DNA of 5,313 bases from Candidatus Aegiribacteria sp. (GTDB lineage: Bacteria > Fermentibacterota > Fermentibacteria > Fermentibacterales > Fermentibacteraceae). Of the stretch, positions 1 to 5,313 are shown one piece after another. Made by a program: the position numbers and the translations under genes. Numbering within the stretch: position 1 is the first letter of the stretch; every line of letters starts with the position of its first letter. The notes under the pieces are model-generated. The model ran no database searches and had not been told where the DNA came from. It was given only the letters and a program-made list of their open reading frames with translations. The stretch spans positions 1 to 5,313 of the forward strand of contig DAOWAG010000106.1 of NCBI GenBank assembly GCA_030634715.1, read 5' to 3'.

Positions 1-567
1 AATTTTGAAGCTCTCTGCAGGGGTGATACTGCTCCTGGAATCGTTACTCTTCTCATTTCGGATAAACCTGAAGCAGCAGTTTTGAAGAGAGCGTCTGACC
101 TTGGTGTTGAAGCTCTGTACATGCATCCAGGCAACTACCGCACCAGGTTCGGACTGGATGAGGAGAAACAATGGGCTGACTTCATGCTTGACCGTGGAAT
201 AGAACTTGTCTGCCTTTCCGGTCTCATGAGAATTCTGAAGGGCCCTGTTCTTGAAGCGTTTGCAGGAAGAATATTGAATATTCACCCATCGCTGCTGCCT
301 TCATTTCCCGGTCTTAATTCACAGAAGCAGGCTCTGGATTACGGGGTCAAATTGTCCGGATGCACGGTTCATTATGTCGATTCCGGCACTGACACCGGTT
401 CAGTGATTCTTCAGAAGGCAGTACCGGTAAAGGATGATGACACTGAAGACAGTCTTGCCGCTCGAATACTCAAGCAGGAGCATATCGCGTATTCCGAGGC
501 TGTCAAATTGCACTGTTCGGGAGTTCTCGTAGCGGATGGAAGACGTATATTAAGGAAAGACAAGTAA
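1..567 (+). CDS. purN: Phosphoribosylglycinamide formyltransferase (GAR transformylase), 5'-truncated by window edge
   Basis: PurN transfers a formyl group from 10-formyltetrahydrofolate to glycinamide ribonucleotide, the third step of cytosolic de novo purine synthesis. The frame is open from base 1 to TAA at 565-567, giving 188 visible residues against 212 in E. coli. The first visible residues, NFEAL, align with the family GSGSN-F/L-x-A-L loop, so only about a dozen N-terminal residues lie outside the window. The active-site signature NIHPSLLPSFPG is at codons 93-104, with catalytic Asn93 and His95. Asp131 in the DSGTDTG segment matches E. coli Asp144, and its 38-residue distance from the Asn is the same as in E. 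coli. SGLMRIL before the signature and GCTVHYVD after it are also typical. An internal TTG at 82 is not the real start, because homology continues upstream of it. It is the first visible gene of the apparent operon. Identification is secure. Confidence 0.96.
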   Translation, partial: NFEALCRGDTAPGIVTLLISDKPEAAVLKRASDLGVEALYMHPGNYRTRFGLDEEKQWADFMLDRGIELVCLSGLMRILKGPVLEAFAGRILNIHPSLLPSFPGLNSQKQALDYGVKLSGCTVHYVDSGTDTGSVILQKAVPVKDDDTEDSLAARILKQEHIAYSEAVKLHCSGVLVADGRRILRKDK

Positions 568-596
568 ATGATTCAACCCGTATTGATTGGAACACC

Positions 597-602
597 GAGA
601 GG
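597..602 (+). promoter_or_regulatory. Ribosome binding site that decides the start of the M15 peptidase gene
   Basis: GAGAGG, followed by A, lies 8 bases before the TTG at 611. An alternative in-frame TTG at 587 directly follows a TGA stop, has no Shine-Dalgarno sequence, and would add an acidic leader in front of the hydrophobic segment. This site therefore favours 611 as the start. Confidence 0.55.
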
Positions 603-610
603 ACGATGAA

Positions 611-1540
611 TTGCACTGGCTGATAATATGGATGATGCTGTTCTCTATATCCGATGATCCATCTCCATCTTCTCCGCTGCTCGGGTTATCCGTAGATGGA
701 AGAGATCTTCCCCCGGACAGACTGGCGTTTGTCGTCATGCCCGGTGATTCAGTCCTTCTTTCATCATCATATGAGAGCGCTGTCTGGTTTGCTTCAACCG
801 GTCAACCTGCAAGGGGAGAGGGTAATACGTTTGGCTGGAGAGCCCCGAGAAGCCACGGAATCTATTATATCGATTTGAGCTGCGACAGCCTTACAGAAAA
901 ATACACGATCATAATTCCAGTGGAATCATGCAGGTGGAGAACAACAACCCTGAATTCCTTTCCTATTGGAAGTTATGGCGCCGGTCATTTACGTGAAAGC
1001 AATCCGGACTATTTCATAGAACTGACACCGGGGACATCAGGTGCCAGAATCACCACTCATCTGACAATAGGGCAGTTTCTATGTCATATTGAGGGTAGTT
1101 ACCCGCAGTATATGGCTTTCGATCTTAGATTGGCCGATAAACTTGAAGCTGTTCTTGCAGCCGTTCAGGAAGTCTATCCACAGGCTTCAGACATACATAA
1201 CATCAGTGGATTCAGAACTCCGGTTTACAACGCTTCAATAGGTAACGAAACTTCCGAGAGCCTTCACCTTTATGGAAAGGCTGCTGATATCTGGATTGAG
1301 AGCTGGCCCTCTAATAACCTTATGGATGATATTGACCGAAACAAGCGAGTTGATGTATACGACTGTGAATATCTCGTTGAACTTGTCCGGATTCTCGAGA
1401 CTGAGGGAAATGTTCTTACGGGTGGAGCTTCGGCTTACAGGTGGATTTCTACTCATGGTCCTTTTGTTCATATCGATATCCGGGGCAGCAGAGCTTCCTG
1501 GCCCACTGCCAGAAATCTTGTATCCGATCCTGTAATCTGA
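611..1540 (+). CDS. Probable exported zinc peptidase of the M15 / YcbK (DUF882)-like group, with a dockerin-like loop
   Basis: This is a predicted zinc-dependent peptidase acting on peptidoglycan peptides outside the cytoplasm. From TTG 611 it has 309 residues; starting at TTG 587 would give 317. Residues 2-14 form a short hydrophobic segment (HWLIIWMMLFSIS) that could be an atypical signal peptide, although it lacks a positive n-region. Residues about 15-115 look beta-rich and may be an Ig-like module; I cannot name it. The catalytic part begins near LTIGQFLC (about 151-158). It contains SGFRTPVYN (199-207, with Arg202), HLYGKAADI (His219 and Asp226 as zinc ligands) and GPFVHIDIRG (His287 as third ligand). 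Between the ligands lies DIDRNKRVDVYD (240-251), which resembles a calcium loop. The fold assignment is good, but the substrate (D-Ala-D-Ala, stem peptide or other) cannot be read from the sequence. The next gene starts 10 bases downstream and also encodes a wall enzyme. Confidence 0.82.
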   Translation: MHWLIIWMMLFSISDDPSPSSPLLGLSVDGRDLPPDRLAFVVMPGDSVLLSSSYESAVWFASTGQPARGEGNTFGWRAPRSHGIYYIDLSCDSLTEKYTIIIPVESCRWRTTTLNSFPIGSYGAGHLRESNPDYFIELTPGTSGARITTHLTIGQFLCHIEGSYPQYMAFDLRLADKLEAVLAAVQEVYPQASDIHNISGFRTPVYNASIGNETSESLHLYGKAADIWIESWPSNNLMDDIDRNKRVDVYDCEYLVELVRILETEGNVLTGGASAYRWISTHGPFVHIDIRGSRASWPTARNLVSDPVI

Positions 1541-1547
1541 AAGGGAG
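1541..1547 (+). promoter_or_regulatory. Purine-rich ribosome binding site for the L,D-transpeptidase gene
   Basis: AAGGGAG occupies the 10-base gap after the peptidase stop, ahead of TTG 1551. Spacing is 3-6 bases depending on which part pairs with 16S rRNA, so it is on the tight side. No in-frame ATG occurs until codon 65 (1743), which would delete the membrane anchor. The TTG start is therefore preferred. Confidence 0.5.
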
Positions 1548-1550
1548 AGG

Positions 1551-2357
1551 TTGAATTCACTTAAAATTGCTCTATTGGCGCTTGCGGGAGTGCTGCTAAT
1601 CGGATTTGCATTCAGTCTTATCACAGCTGACCAGCTTTCCCGGAGATTGCAGGCGGTACAGCACGAATTTTATCTCACTGATAACCTGCTCCAACGTGTT
1701 AGTTCCGAGCGGGATACGCTGGCTGATATAAACTCGTTTCTAATGGCAAAAGAATATTCTCTTAATGAATTTATTCAAAGAGCGGACTCACTTCAAGCGA
1801 GGCTGCATGAAAATGACCTTAGAAACAATTACTACGGACACTACCTTCTCATTGACACAGGACAGAACAGATTTCATCTGAGACGGAGTTTTGGAAACGG
1901 GGAGGATATTCTGGTTAGATCTGGCTACTGCGGAACCGGAAAAGGCTGGACAAGCAACGACTCGGGAAAAGTATGGGATTTCAGTACACCAAGAGGTCTC
2001 AGATATGTTGTTAAGACAGGAGAGAATCCATACTGGTACAGACCGGACTGGTACTGGCAGGAAATGAATCTCACTCCGCCGACACCTGATGAATATGTTG
2101 TTATACCCGATACATTATCCTGGGATGATCAGATAGTATATTATCGTGATTCTCTCTCAGCGGAGGAGAGGATATGGGTTCAGAAAGTACCCGGCGTGCT
2201 GGGTGAGTATAAGATCGATCTTGGTGGAGGAATTCTGATTCACTACGGGGTCGGCAGAGGCAGAAATATAAGCCATGGGTGCATCAGAATGAGCAATGCT
2301 GATCTTGAAGCCCTGTACAGAGCACTTCCGGTCGGTGCTCCCGTAATTATATACTGA
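1551..2357 (+). CDS. Membrane-anchored L,D-transpeptidase (YkuD domain)
   Basis: L,D-transpeptidases use a catalytic cysteine to form 3-3 peptidoglycan cross-links or to attach proteins to the wall, working outside the cytoplasmic membrane. The 268-residue product starts at TTG. It has a hydrophobic segment at about 6-24 (an uncleaved anchor or signal), then a charged, leucine-rich region at about 27-92 likely to form a coiled-coil stalk. The YkuD domain runs from about 97 to the C-terminus. Its signature is IHYGVGRGRNISHGCIRM, with His231, His242 and catalytic Cys244. The common family form has HG where this protein has His231-Tyr232, and the stretch to SHGC is short. The middle of the domain (about 150-215) carries a Trp/Tyr-rich stretch (YWYRPDWYWQEMN) and an acidic insertion before GVLGEYKIDL. 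Enzyme class is secure; the exact reaction is not. It lies between an M15-like peptidase and a beta-propeller gene in an apparent operon. Confidence 0.92.
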   Translation: MNSLKIALLALAGVLLIGFAFSLITADQLSRRLQAVQHEFYLTDNLLQRVSSERDTLADINSFLMAKEYSLNEFIQRADSLQARLHENDLRNNYYGHYLLIDTGQNRFHLRRSFGNGEDILVRSGYCGTGKGWTSNDSGKVWDFSTPRGLRYVVKTGENPYWYRPDWYWQEMNLTPPTPDEYVVIPDTLSWDDQIVYYRDSLSAEERIWVQKVPGVLGEYKIDLGGGILIHYGVGRGRNISHGCIRMSNADLEALYRALPVGAPVIIY

Positions 2358-2361
2358 AAGG
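2356..2361 (+). promoter_or_regulatory. Ribosome binding site overlapping the transpeptidase stop, for the beta-propeller gene
   Basis: GAAAGG begins inside the TGA stop of the transpeptidase gene (2355-2357) and lies 6 bases before TTG 2368. The overlap implies translational coupling. No in-frame ATG occurs until about codon 80, beyond the membrane segment, which supports TTG as the start. Confidence 0.55.
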
Positions 2362-2367
2362 TTTGCT

Positions 2368-3732
2368 TTGATACTCAAATCGCATATTCAGACTGAAAAT
2401 GATGGTCACGTTGTTGAGAGTCACTACAGCAGACAGAATCTTATTATTGGAATAACTCTGATTTCCACTCTTGTCATACTATTTCTGTTTTCAACTGTTT
2501 TCTATTCAAGGGATGGAAATGGGGAATCTGATGCAGTGTCACAGGTTCTTCCCACAGATTCACTACAGATTGACAGTCTGATTCCTGTTGATTCTGTGAG
2601 TGTAACAATGGAACTTCCTGAACTATGGCTGCAGGCGAGAGGATATTCTCATGGTAATGCAGCATGGGGGCCGGATATCAGCGCTCCATTTGATACGCTG
2701 TGGAGTATACGGTCAAACGGGGGAAGAGAGTTCTTTTCCTCTCCGGCTCTCCATGAGAACGTACTCTATCTCGGATGTAACGATGGGCTCCTTAGAGCTA
2801 TTGATGCTCTGAATGGATCAATGCTCTGGTCATTCAGCACAGCGTGTGGGATATGCGGAGAACCAGCGGTGGATTCTACATCGGTGTATTTTGGTGGTCA
2901 GGATGGAGTTATCTACGCTCTAGACAGGATATCAGGCAATAAACGCTGGTCATCAGGACTTGGATATCATGTATTCTGCAGTGTTGGCATATTTGCTGAT
3001 TCTCTGATAATATCCGGAAATTCCATGGGTAAGATATGCGCATTGCATGCGGATACAGGAGAACCGGTCTGGGACAGCGAAATAGGCGGGATAGTGCTTG
3101 GTCCGGTAATCATCGATTCTCTGGCGGTATTTTCAACAGAAAGTGGGACGATCGCAGTATTCGACACCGAGGGCAACAGATTGTGGATAAGAGAATACGG
3201 CAGGCAGGTATCTTCTCCATCTGCTGACAGTACAGGTATATACGCAGGATTCTCTGATGGTGCTGTAAGGAAACTGACAATACTTGAAGGAGAAGTGATC
3301 TGGGAAACTGATATTGTGGATAATTCCCTGAGATGCGTTCTTGCCCGGCCTGTTATTGCGGGAAATAACATGGTTCTTATCGGTACTAATGACGGCAGAC
3401 TGGTCGCATTGAATTCATTAACAGGAAACCTGTTATGGGAGCAGAGATTTGCTAACTGGCTGCAATTGTCACCTATCGCAGGGGACGATTATATATACGT
3501 TTCCTGTGACGATCAACGGCTGCACATGCTTGATCTGAACACCGGAGCCAAGATTGATTCTCTGGAAATGAATGGTTATTCCGGCACGGCTCCTTTACTT
3601 GCATATTCCACTCTGTTCTATGGAAATACATCGGGTGATTTTATTGCGCTTTCAGGAACAGTTGAAATAGAAGAAGAACCTGAGGATACATCTTGGGTAA
3701 TAAACTCTGAAACAGAGGAAATAAATCAGTGA
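2368..3732 (+). CDS. Membrane-anchored PQQ/BamB-like beta-propeller repeat protein
   Basis: This 454-residue protein has a cytoplasmic N-terminus, one hydrophobic helix at about 24-46, and a Ser/Asp-rich linker to about 85. A repeat domain follows to about 430, then an acidic tail (EIEEEPEDTSW onward). Repeats of about 40 residues carry the PQQ-type pattern of a small SPA/GPV-like turn, hydrophobic strands, xDGxxxALD and GxxxW. Examples are NDGLLRAIDALNGSMLWSF, QDGVIYALDRISGNKRWSS and NDGRLVALNSLTGNLLWEQ. I count eight partial or complete blades; the N-terminal DTLWS strand probably closes the ring with the last repeat. BamB of the outer-membrane BAM complex has the same eight-bladed architecture, but it is a lipoprotein, and no lipobox is visible here. 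PQQ binding is not implied, since most such repeats are structural. Seven cysteines include a CGIC motif at 160-163. A role as an envelope scaffold is inferred. Its end overlaps the next start by four bases. Confidence 0.85.
   Translation: MILKSHIQTENDGHVVESHYSRQNLIIGITLISTLVILFLFSTVFYSRDGNGESDAVSQVLPTDSLQIDSLIPVDSVSVTMELPELWLQARGYSHGNAAWGPDISAPFDTLWSIRSNGGREFFSSPALHENVLYLGCNDGLLRAIDALNGSMLWSFSTACGICGEPAVDSTSVYFGGQDGVIYALDRISGNKRWSSGLGYHVFCSVGIFADSLIISGNSMGKICALHADTGEPVWDSEIGGIVLGPVIIDSLAVFSTESGTIAVFDTEGNRLWIREYGRQVSSPSADSTGIYAGFSDGAVRKLTILEGEVIWETDIVDNSLRCVLARPVIAGNNMVLIGTNDGRLVALNSLTGNLLWEQRFANWLQLSPIAGDDYIYVSCDDQRLHMLDLNTGAKIDSLEMNGYSGTAPLLAYSTLFYGNTSGDFIALSGTVEIEEEPEDTSWVINSETEEINQ
3714..3719 (+). 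promoter_or_regulatory. Ribosome binding site for the Era-like gene, inside the propeller coding region
   Basis: AGAGGA lies 9 bases before GTG 3729, within the last codons of the beta-propeller gene. The GTGA overlap (3729-3732) joins the stop of one gene to the start of the next, a classic arrangement for coupled translation. The first in-frame ATG is at codon 53, beyond the P-loop, so GTG is the only sensible start. Confidence 0.6.
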
Positions 3733-4601
3733 AGTCGGATTCGGAAATCAAAGCGGGATATGTTGCGATTGCAGGTTTGACAAACTCCGGCAAATCAACA
3801 CTGCTCAACGCTCTAACTGAAAGAAACATATCTCCATCGCACAGGAATAAAGGAACAACCAGAGTTCCTATTTCCAGTATATACATGACTGATGATACTC
3901 AGATATGTTTTATTGATACACCGCCAATTGAAGTATTTAATGATACGGCATTCTTCAAAGGAATGGATGCTATCTGCATGACATTCAATTCTACAGATCT
4001 CTCTAGTCAGCTCAAATCGCCAGGAATAAGAGCGTTCATTGAGGAGATGGCTCCTATTCCGATTATTATCGCTCCAACTTTTATCGATTGTTTTCCAAGA
4101 AAGCTGCATAGTGCTTTCATCAATCAGATTGCAATGTATGGGAGTTTTCAGGAAATAGTACCTGTCTGCCCTCCATGCCGAGAAAGTACGTACAGACTGC
4201 GGAGTGTTATTTCACGATACATACCTTCAAATGGCAGATTGTTCCCTGATGGCTGCACATCTCTGCATTCTGAGAGATTCCTTGTCAGCGAGCAGATCAG
4301 GATAAGCCTTTTCAGTGTTCTGCCTTCTGAAATCGCAACTGCTACTGCAGTACAGATTGAAGAGTTTTCTATTCGTGATGAAAAAAGATATGTCAGAGCT
4401 AATCTTCATGTCTCGAAACATTCGAATAAAGGTGTAGTTATCGGCAGAAAAGGAGCAATGCTTCAGAACATAGCCGATATAGCCGCAGAGGGAGCTTCCA
4501 GGATTCTTGAAAGACCAATGTATCTTGATCTCTGGGTTAAAGTCAGAGAATCCTGGCCAAGTAATCAGGCTGATCTGATTGAATTCGGATATGTCTGTTA
4601 A
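3729..4601 (+). CDS. era: Era-family GTPase-like protein with KH domain; several G motifs degenerate
   Basis: Era binds GTP and the 3' end of 16S rRNA during assembly of the small ribosomal subunit. The product has 290 residues (E. coli Era has 301). The P-loop GLTNSGKST (16-24) is intact, and TTR (43-45) matches the Era switch I. The later motifs depart from the family: G3 reads DTPP (63-66) instead of DTPG, G4 reads TFID (117-120) instead of NKxD, and the G5 SA is CP (147-148). The switch II region is about nine residues shorter than in E. coli by eye. The linker SERFLVSEQIR and the KH domain are well conserved, including GVVIGRKGAML (GxxG as GRKG, 239-242), MYLDLWVKVRESW and the terminal EFGY. 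The intact frame and strong KH domain argue against a pseudogene. It may bind nucleotide weakly, with altered specificity, or act mainly as an RNA-binding factor. scpA follows 15 bases downstream in the same frame. Confidence 0.88.
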   Translation: MKSDSEIKAGYVAIAGLTNSGKSTLLNALTERNISPSHRNKGTTRVPISSIYMTDDTQICFIDTPPIEVFNDTAFFKGMDAICMTFNSTDLSSQLKSPGIRAFIEEMAPIPIIIAPTFIDCFPRKLHSAFINQIAMYGSFQEIVPVCPPCRESTYRLRSVISRYIPSNGRLFPDGCTSLHSERFLVSEQIRISLFSVLPSEIATATAVQIEEFSIRDEKRYVRANLHVSKHSNKGVVIGRKGAMLQNIADIAAEGASRILERPMYLDLWVKVRESWPSNQADLIEFGYVC

Positions 4602-4616
4602 CGTGCAGACGATTCT

Positions 4617-5313
4617 ATGCTGAGCAGCAGTTGCCGGATACAGCTTGAATCATTTGAAGGACCGCTTGACCTTCTGCTCTATCTTATTCGAAGAGATGAA
4701 ATAGACATTTACGATATCCCCATGGCCCACGTAGCAGATCAGTATCTTGAATATATCAGACATGCAAAGGAATTGAATCTCGATGTTGCAAGTGAATATC
4801 TGGTTATGGCAGCTACTCTGACAAGGATGAAAAGTAAATCTCTTCTTCCGATTCATAGAATCGATGGGGAGGAGGAAGAAGATCCTGGAGCCGAACTCAG
4901 ACGTCAGCTTATTCTCTACAGAACATTTCGTGAAATTGCAAAAGAACTCCACAGGAGCGAAGAAACCTGGACTGATATCTACACATCTACAGGAGAGCGG
5001 GACAGATGGTCAGTTGAAAATACTGCTGTCGAACCGGGACAGACATCTTTGCTGGATCTATTAAGAGCTCTGGATAACCTTTCAGAGGGTGAGATTGAAC
5101 CACCGACCCAGAGATTCCAGCGTAGATTACTGACTATCACGGAGTGCATCCAGACTCTCGAGAGGACATTCCATACCGGTGAACTGGTTTCTTTCAGATC
5201 AGTCCTTGGCCAGAAACCAACCAGAGCGAAAATCGTATCTTATTTTATTACAATTCTTGAACTTATCAGAAGGGGGTGGATTTCCTTTCATCAGGCATAT
5301 CCATTCTCGGAGA
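4617..5313 (+). CDS. scpA: Segregation and condensation protein A (kleisin), 3'-truncated by window edge
   Basis: ScpA is the kleisin that bridges the heads of the SMC dimer and, with ScpB, forms the bacterial condensin needed for chromosome compaction and segregation. The frame runs from ATG 4617 through 232 codons to the window edge without a stop. The N-terminal SMC-neck-binding region is unmistakable: LESFEGPLDLLLYLI (about 10-24), then DEIDIYDIPMAHVADQYLEY (27-46), LDVASEYLVMAATL and MKSKSLLP. An acidic stretch (DGEEEEDPG) and a variable linker lead to the C-terminal winged helix, where RAKIVSYFITILELIRRGW is the typical block. Homologues are about 250 residues, so perhaps 10-25 residues are missing. 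The ATG has no clear Shine-Dalgarno sequence. It is the only reasonable in-frame start after the era stop at 4599-4601. scpB is expected downstream by analogy with other genomes but is not visible. Confidence 0.95.
   Translation, partial: MLSSSCRIQLESFEGPLDLLLYLIRRDEIDIYDIPMAHVADQYLEYIRHAKELNLDVASEYLVMAATLTRMKSKSLLPIHRIDGEEEEDPGAELRRQLILYRTFREIAKELHRSEETWTDIYTSTGERDRWSVENTAVEPGQTSLLDLLRALDNLSEGEIEPPTQRFQRRLLTITECIQTLERTFHTGELVSFRSVLGQKPTRAKIVSYFITILELIRRGWISFHQAYPFSE

Noticed and set aside
568..609. Tiny ORF (ATG directly after the purN stop, 13 codons, MIQPVLIGTPRGR)
   Set aside because: It is too short to assess, its TGA falls just before the peptidase start at 611, and it has no recognisable feature. 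It could act as a leader for translational coupling, but nothing in the sequence shows that.
587..610. Upstream TTG start for the M15 peptidase
   Set aside because: It directly follows a TGA, has no ribosome binding site, and would put the acidic leader MEHREDDE before the hydrophobic segment. TTG 611 has a well-placed GAGAGGA.
568..610. Possible terminator or promoter in the largest intergenic gap
   Set aside because: I found no stable hairpin with a T-run and no convincing -35/-10 pair in these 43 bases.
1235..1624. Minus-strand ORF of 129 codons opposite the peptidase/transpeptidase junction
   Set aside because: It lies antisense across two well-supported genes, spans their junction, and its translation shows no recognisable motif.
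2967..3371. Minus-strand ORF of 134 codons inside the beta-propeller gene
   Set aside because: It is a shadow of the repeat-coding frame, and its translation has no domain-like pattern.
2740..3660. Repeated short nucleotide patterns encoding NDG/ALD and GxxxW segments
   Set aside because: They reflect protein-level propeller blades that have diverged at the DNA level; they are not a DNA repeat array.
4650..5064. Overlapping ORFs on both strands at the scpA locus (4650-4952 minus, 4864-5064 plus)
   Set aside because: The ScpA frame, open from 4617 to the window end with strong family motifs, explains this region.

Overview
This is a compact, entirely plus-strand stretch of bacterial chromosome with six co-directional genes and almost no intergenic space. 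The gaps are 43, 10, 10, -4 and 15 bases. Base composition is moderate, roughly mid-40s % GC by eye. There are no RNA genes, mobile elements, CRISPR arrays or convincing terminators. Peptidoglycan-acting enzymes, a BamB-like propeller and ScpA suggest a diderm bacterium. The divergent sequences and the run of TTG/GTG start codons suggest a poorly sampled lineage, possibly in the FCB or Fermentibacterota-like part of the tree. That placement is a guess.

Layout: (1) positions 1-567 hold the 3' part of purN (glycinamide ribonucleotide formyltransferase), missing only about a dozen N-terminal residues. (2) Positions 611-1540 encode an exported-looking M15-type (YcbK/DUF882-like) peptidoglycan peptidase with a dockerin-like acidic loop. 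(3) Positions 1551-2357 encode a membrane-anchored L,D-transpeptidase (YkuD fold) with a coiled-coil stalk. (4) Positions 2368-3732 encode a membrane-anchored, probably eight-bladed PQQ/BamB-type beta-propeller. (5) Positions 3729-4601 encode an Era-family protein with an intact P-loop and KH domain but degenerate G3, G4 and G5 motifs. (6) Positions 4617-5313 encode ScpA, the kleisin of the SMC condensin complex, open at the right edge and lacking only its extreme C-terminus.

The genes look like one transcription unit. Three envelope genes (peptidase, transpeptidase, propeller) sit between housekeeping genes for purine synthesis, ribosome maturation and chromosome segregation. The peptidase and transpeptidase could act on the same wall, with the propeller as an extracytoplasmic scaffold; this is inferred from adjacency only. 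The observation most worth following up is the Era homologue, which keeps its RNA-binding end and phosphate-binding loop but has lost the usual guanine-recognition residues. I see no clear sign of a wholly new system.
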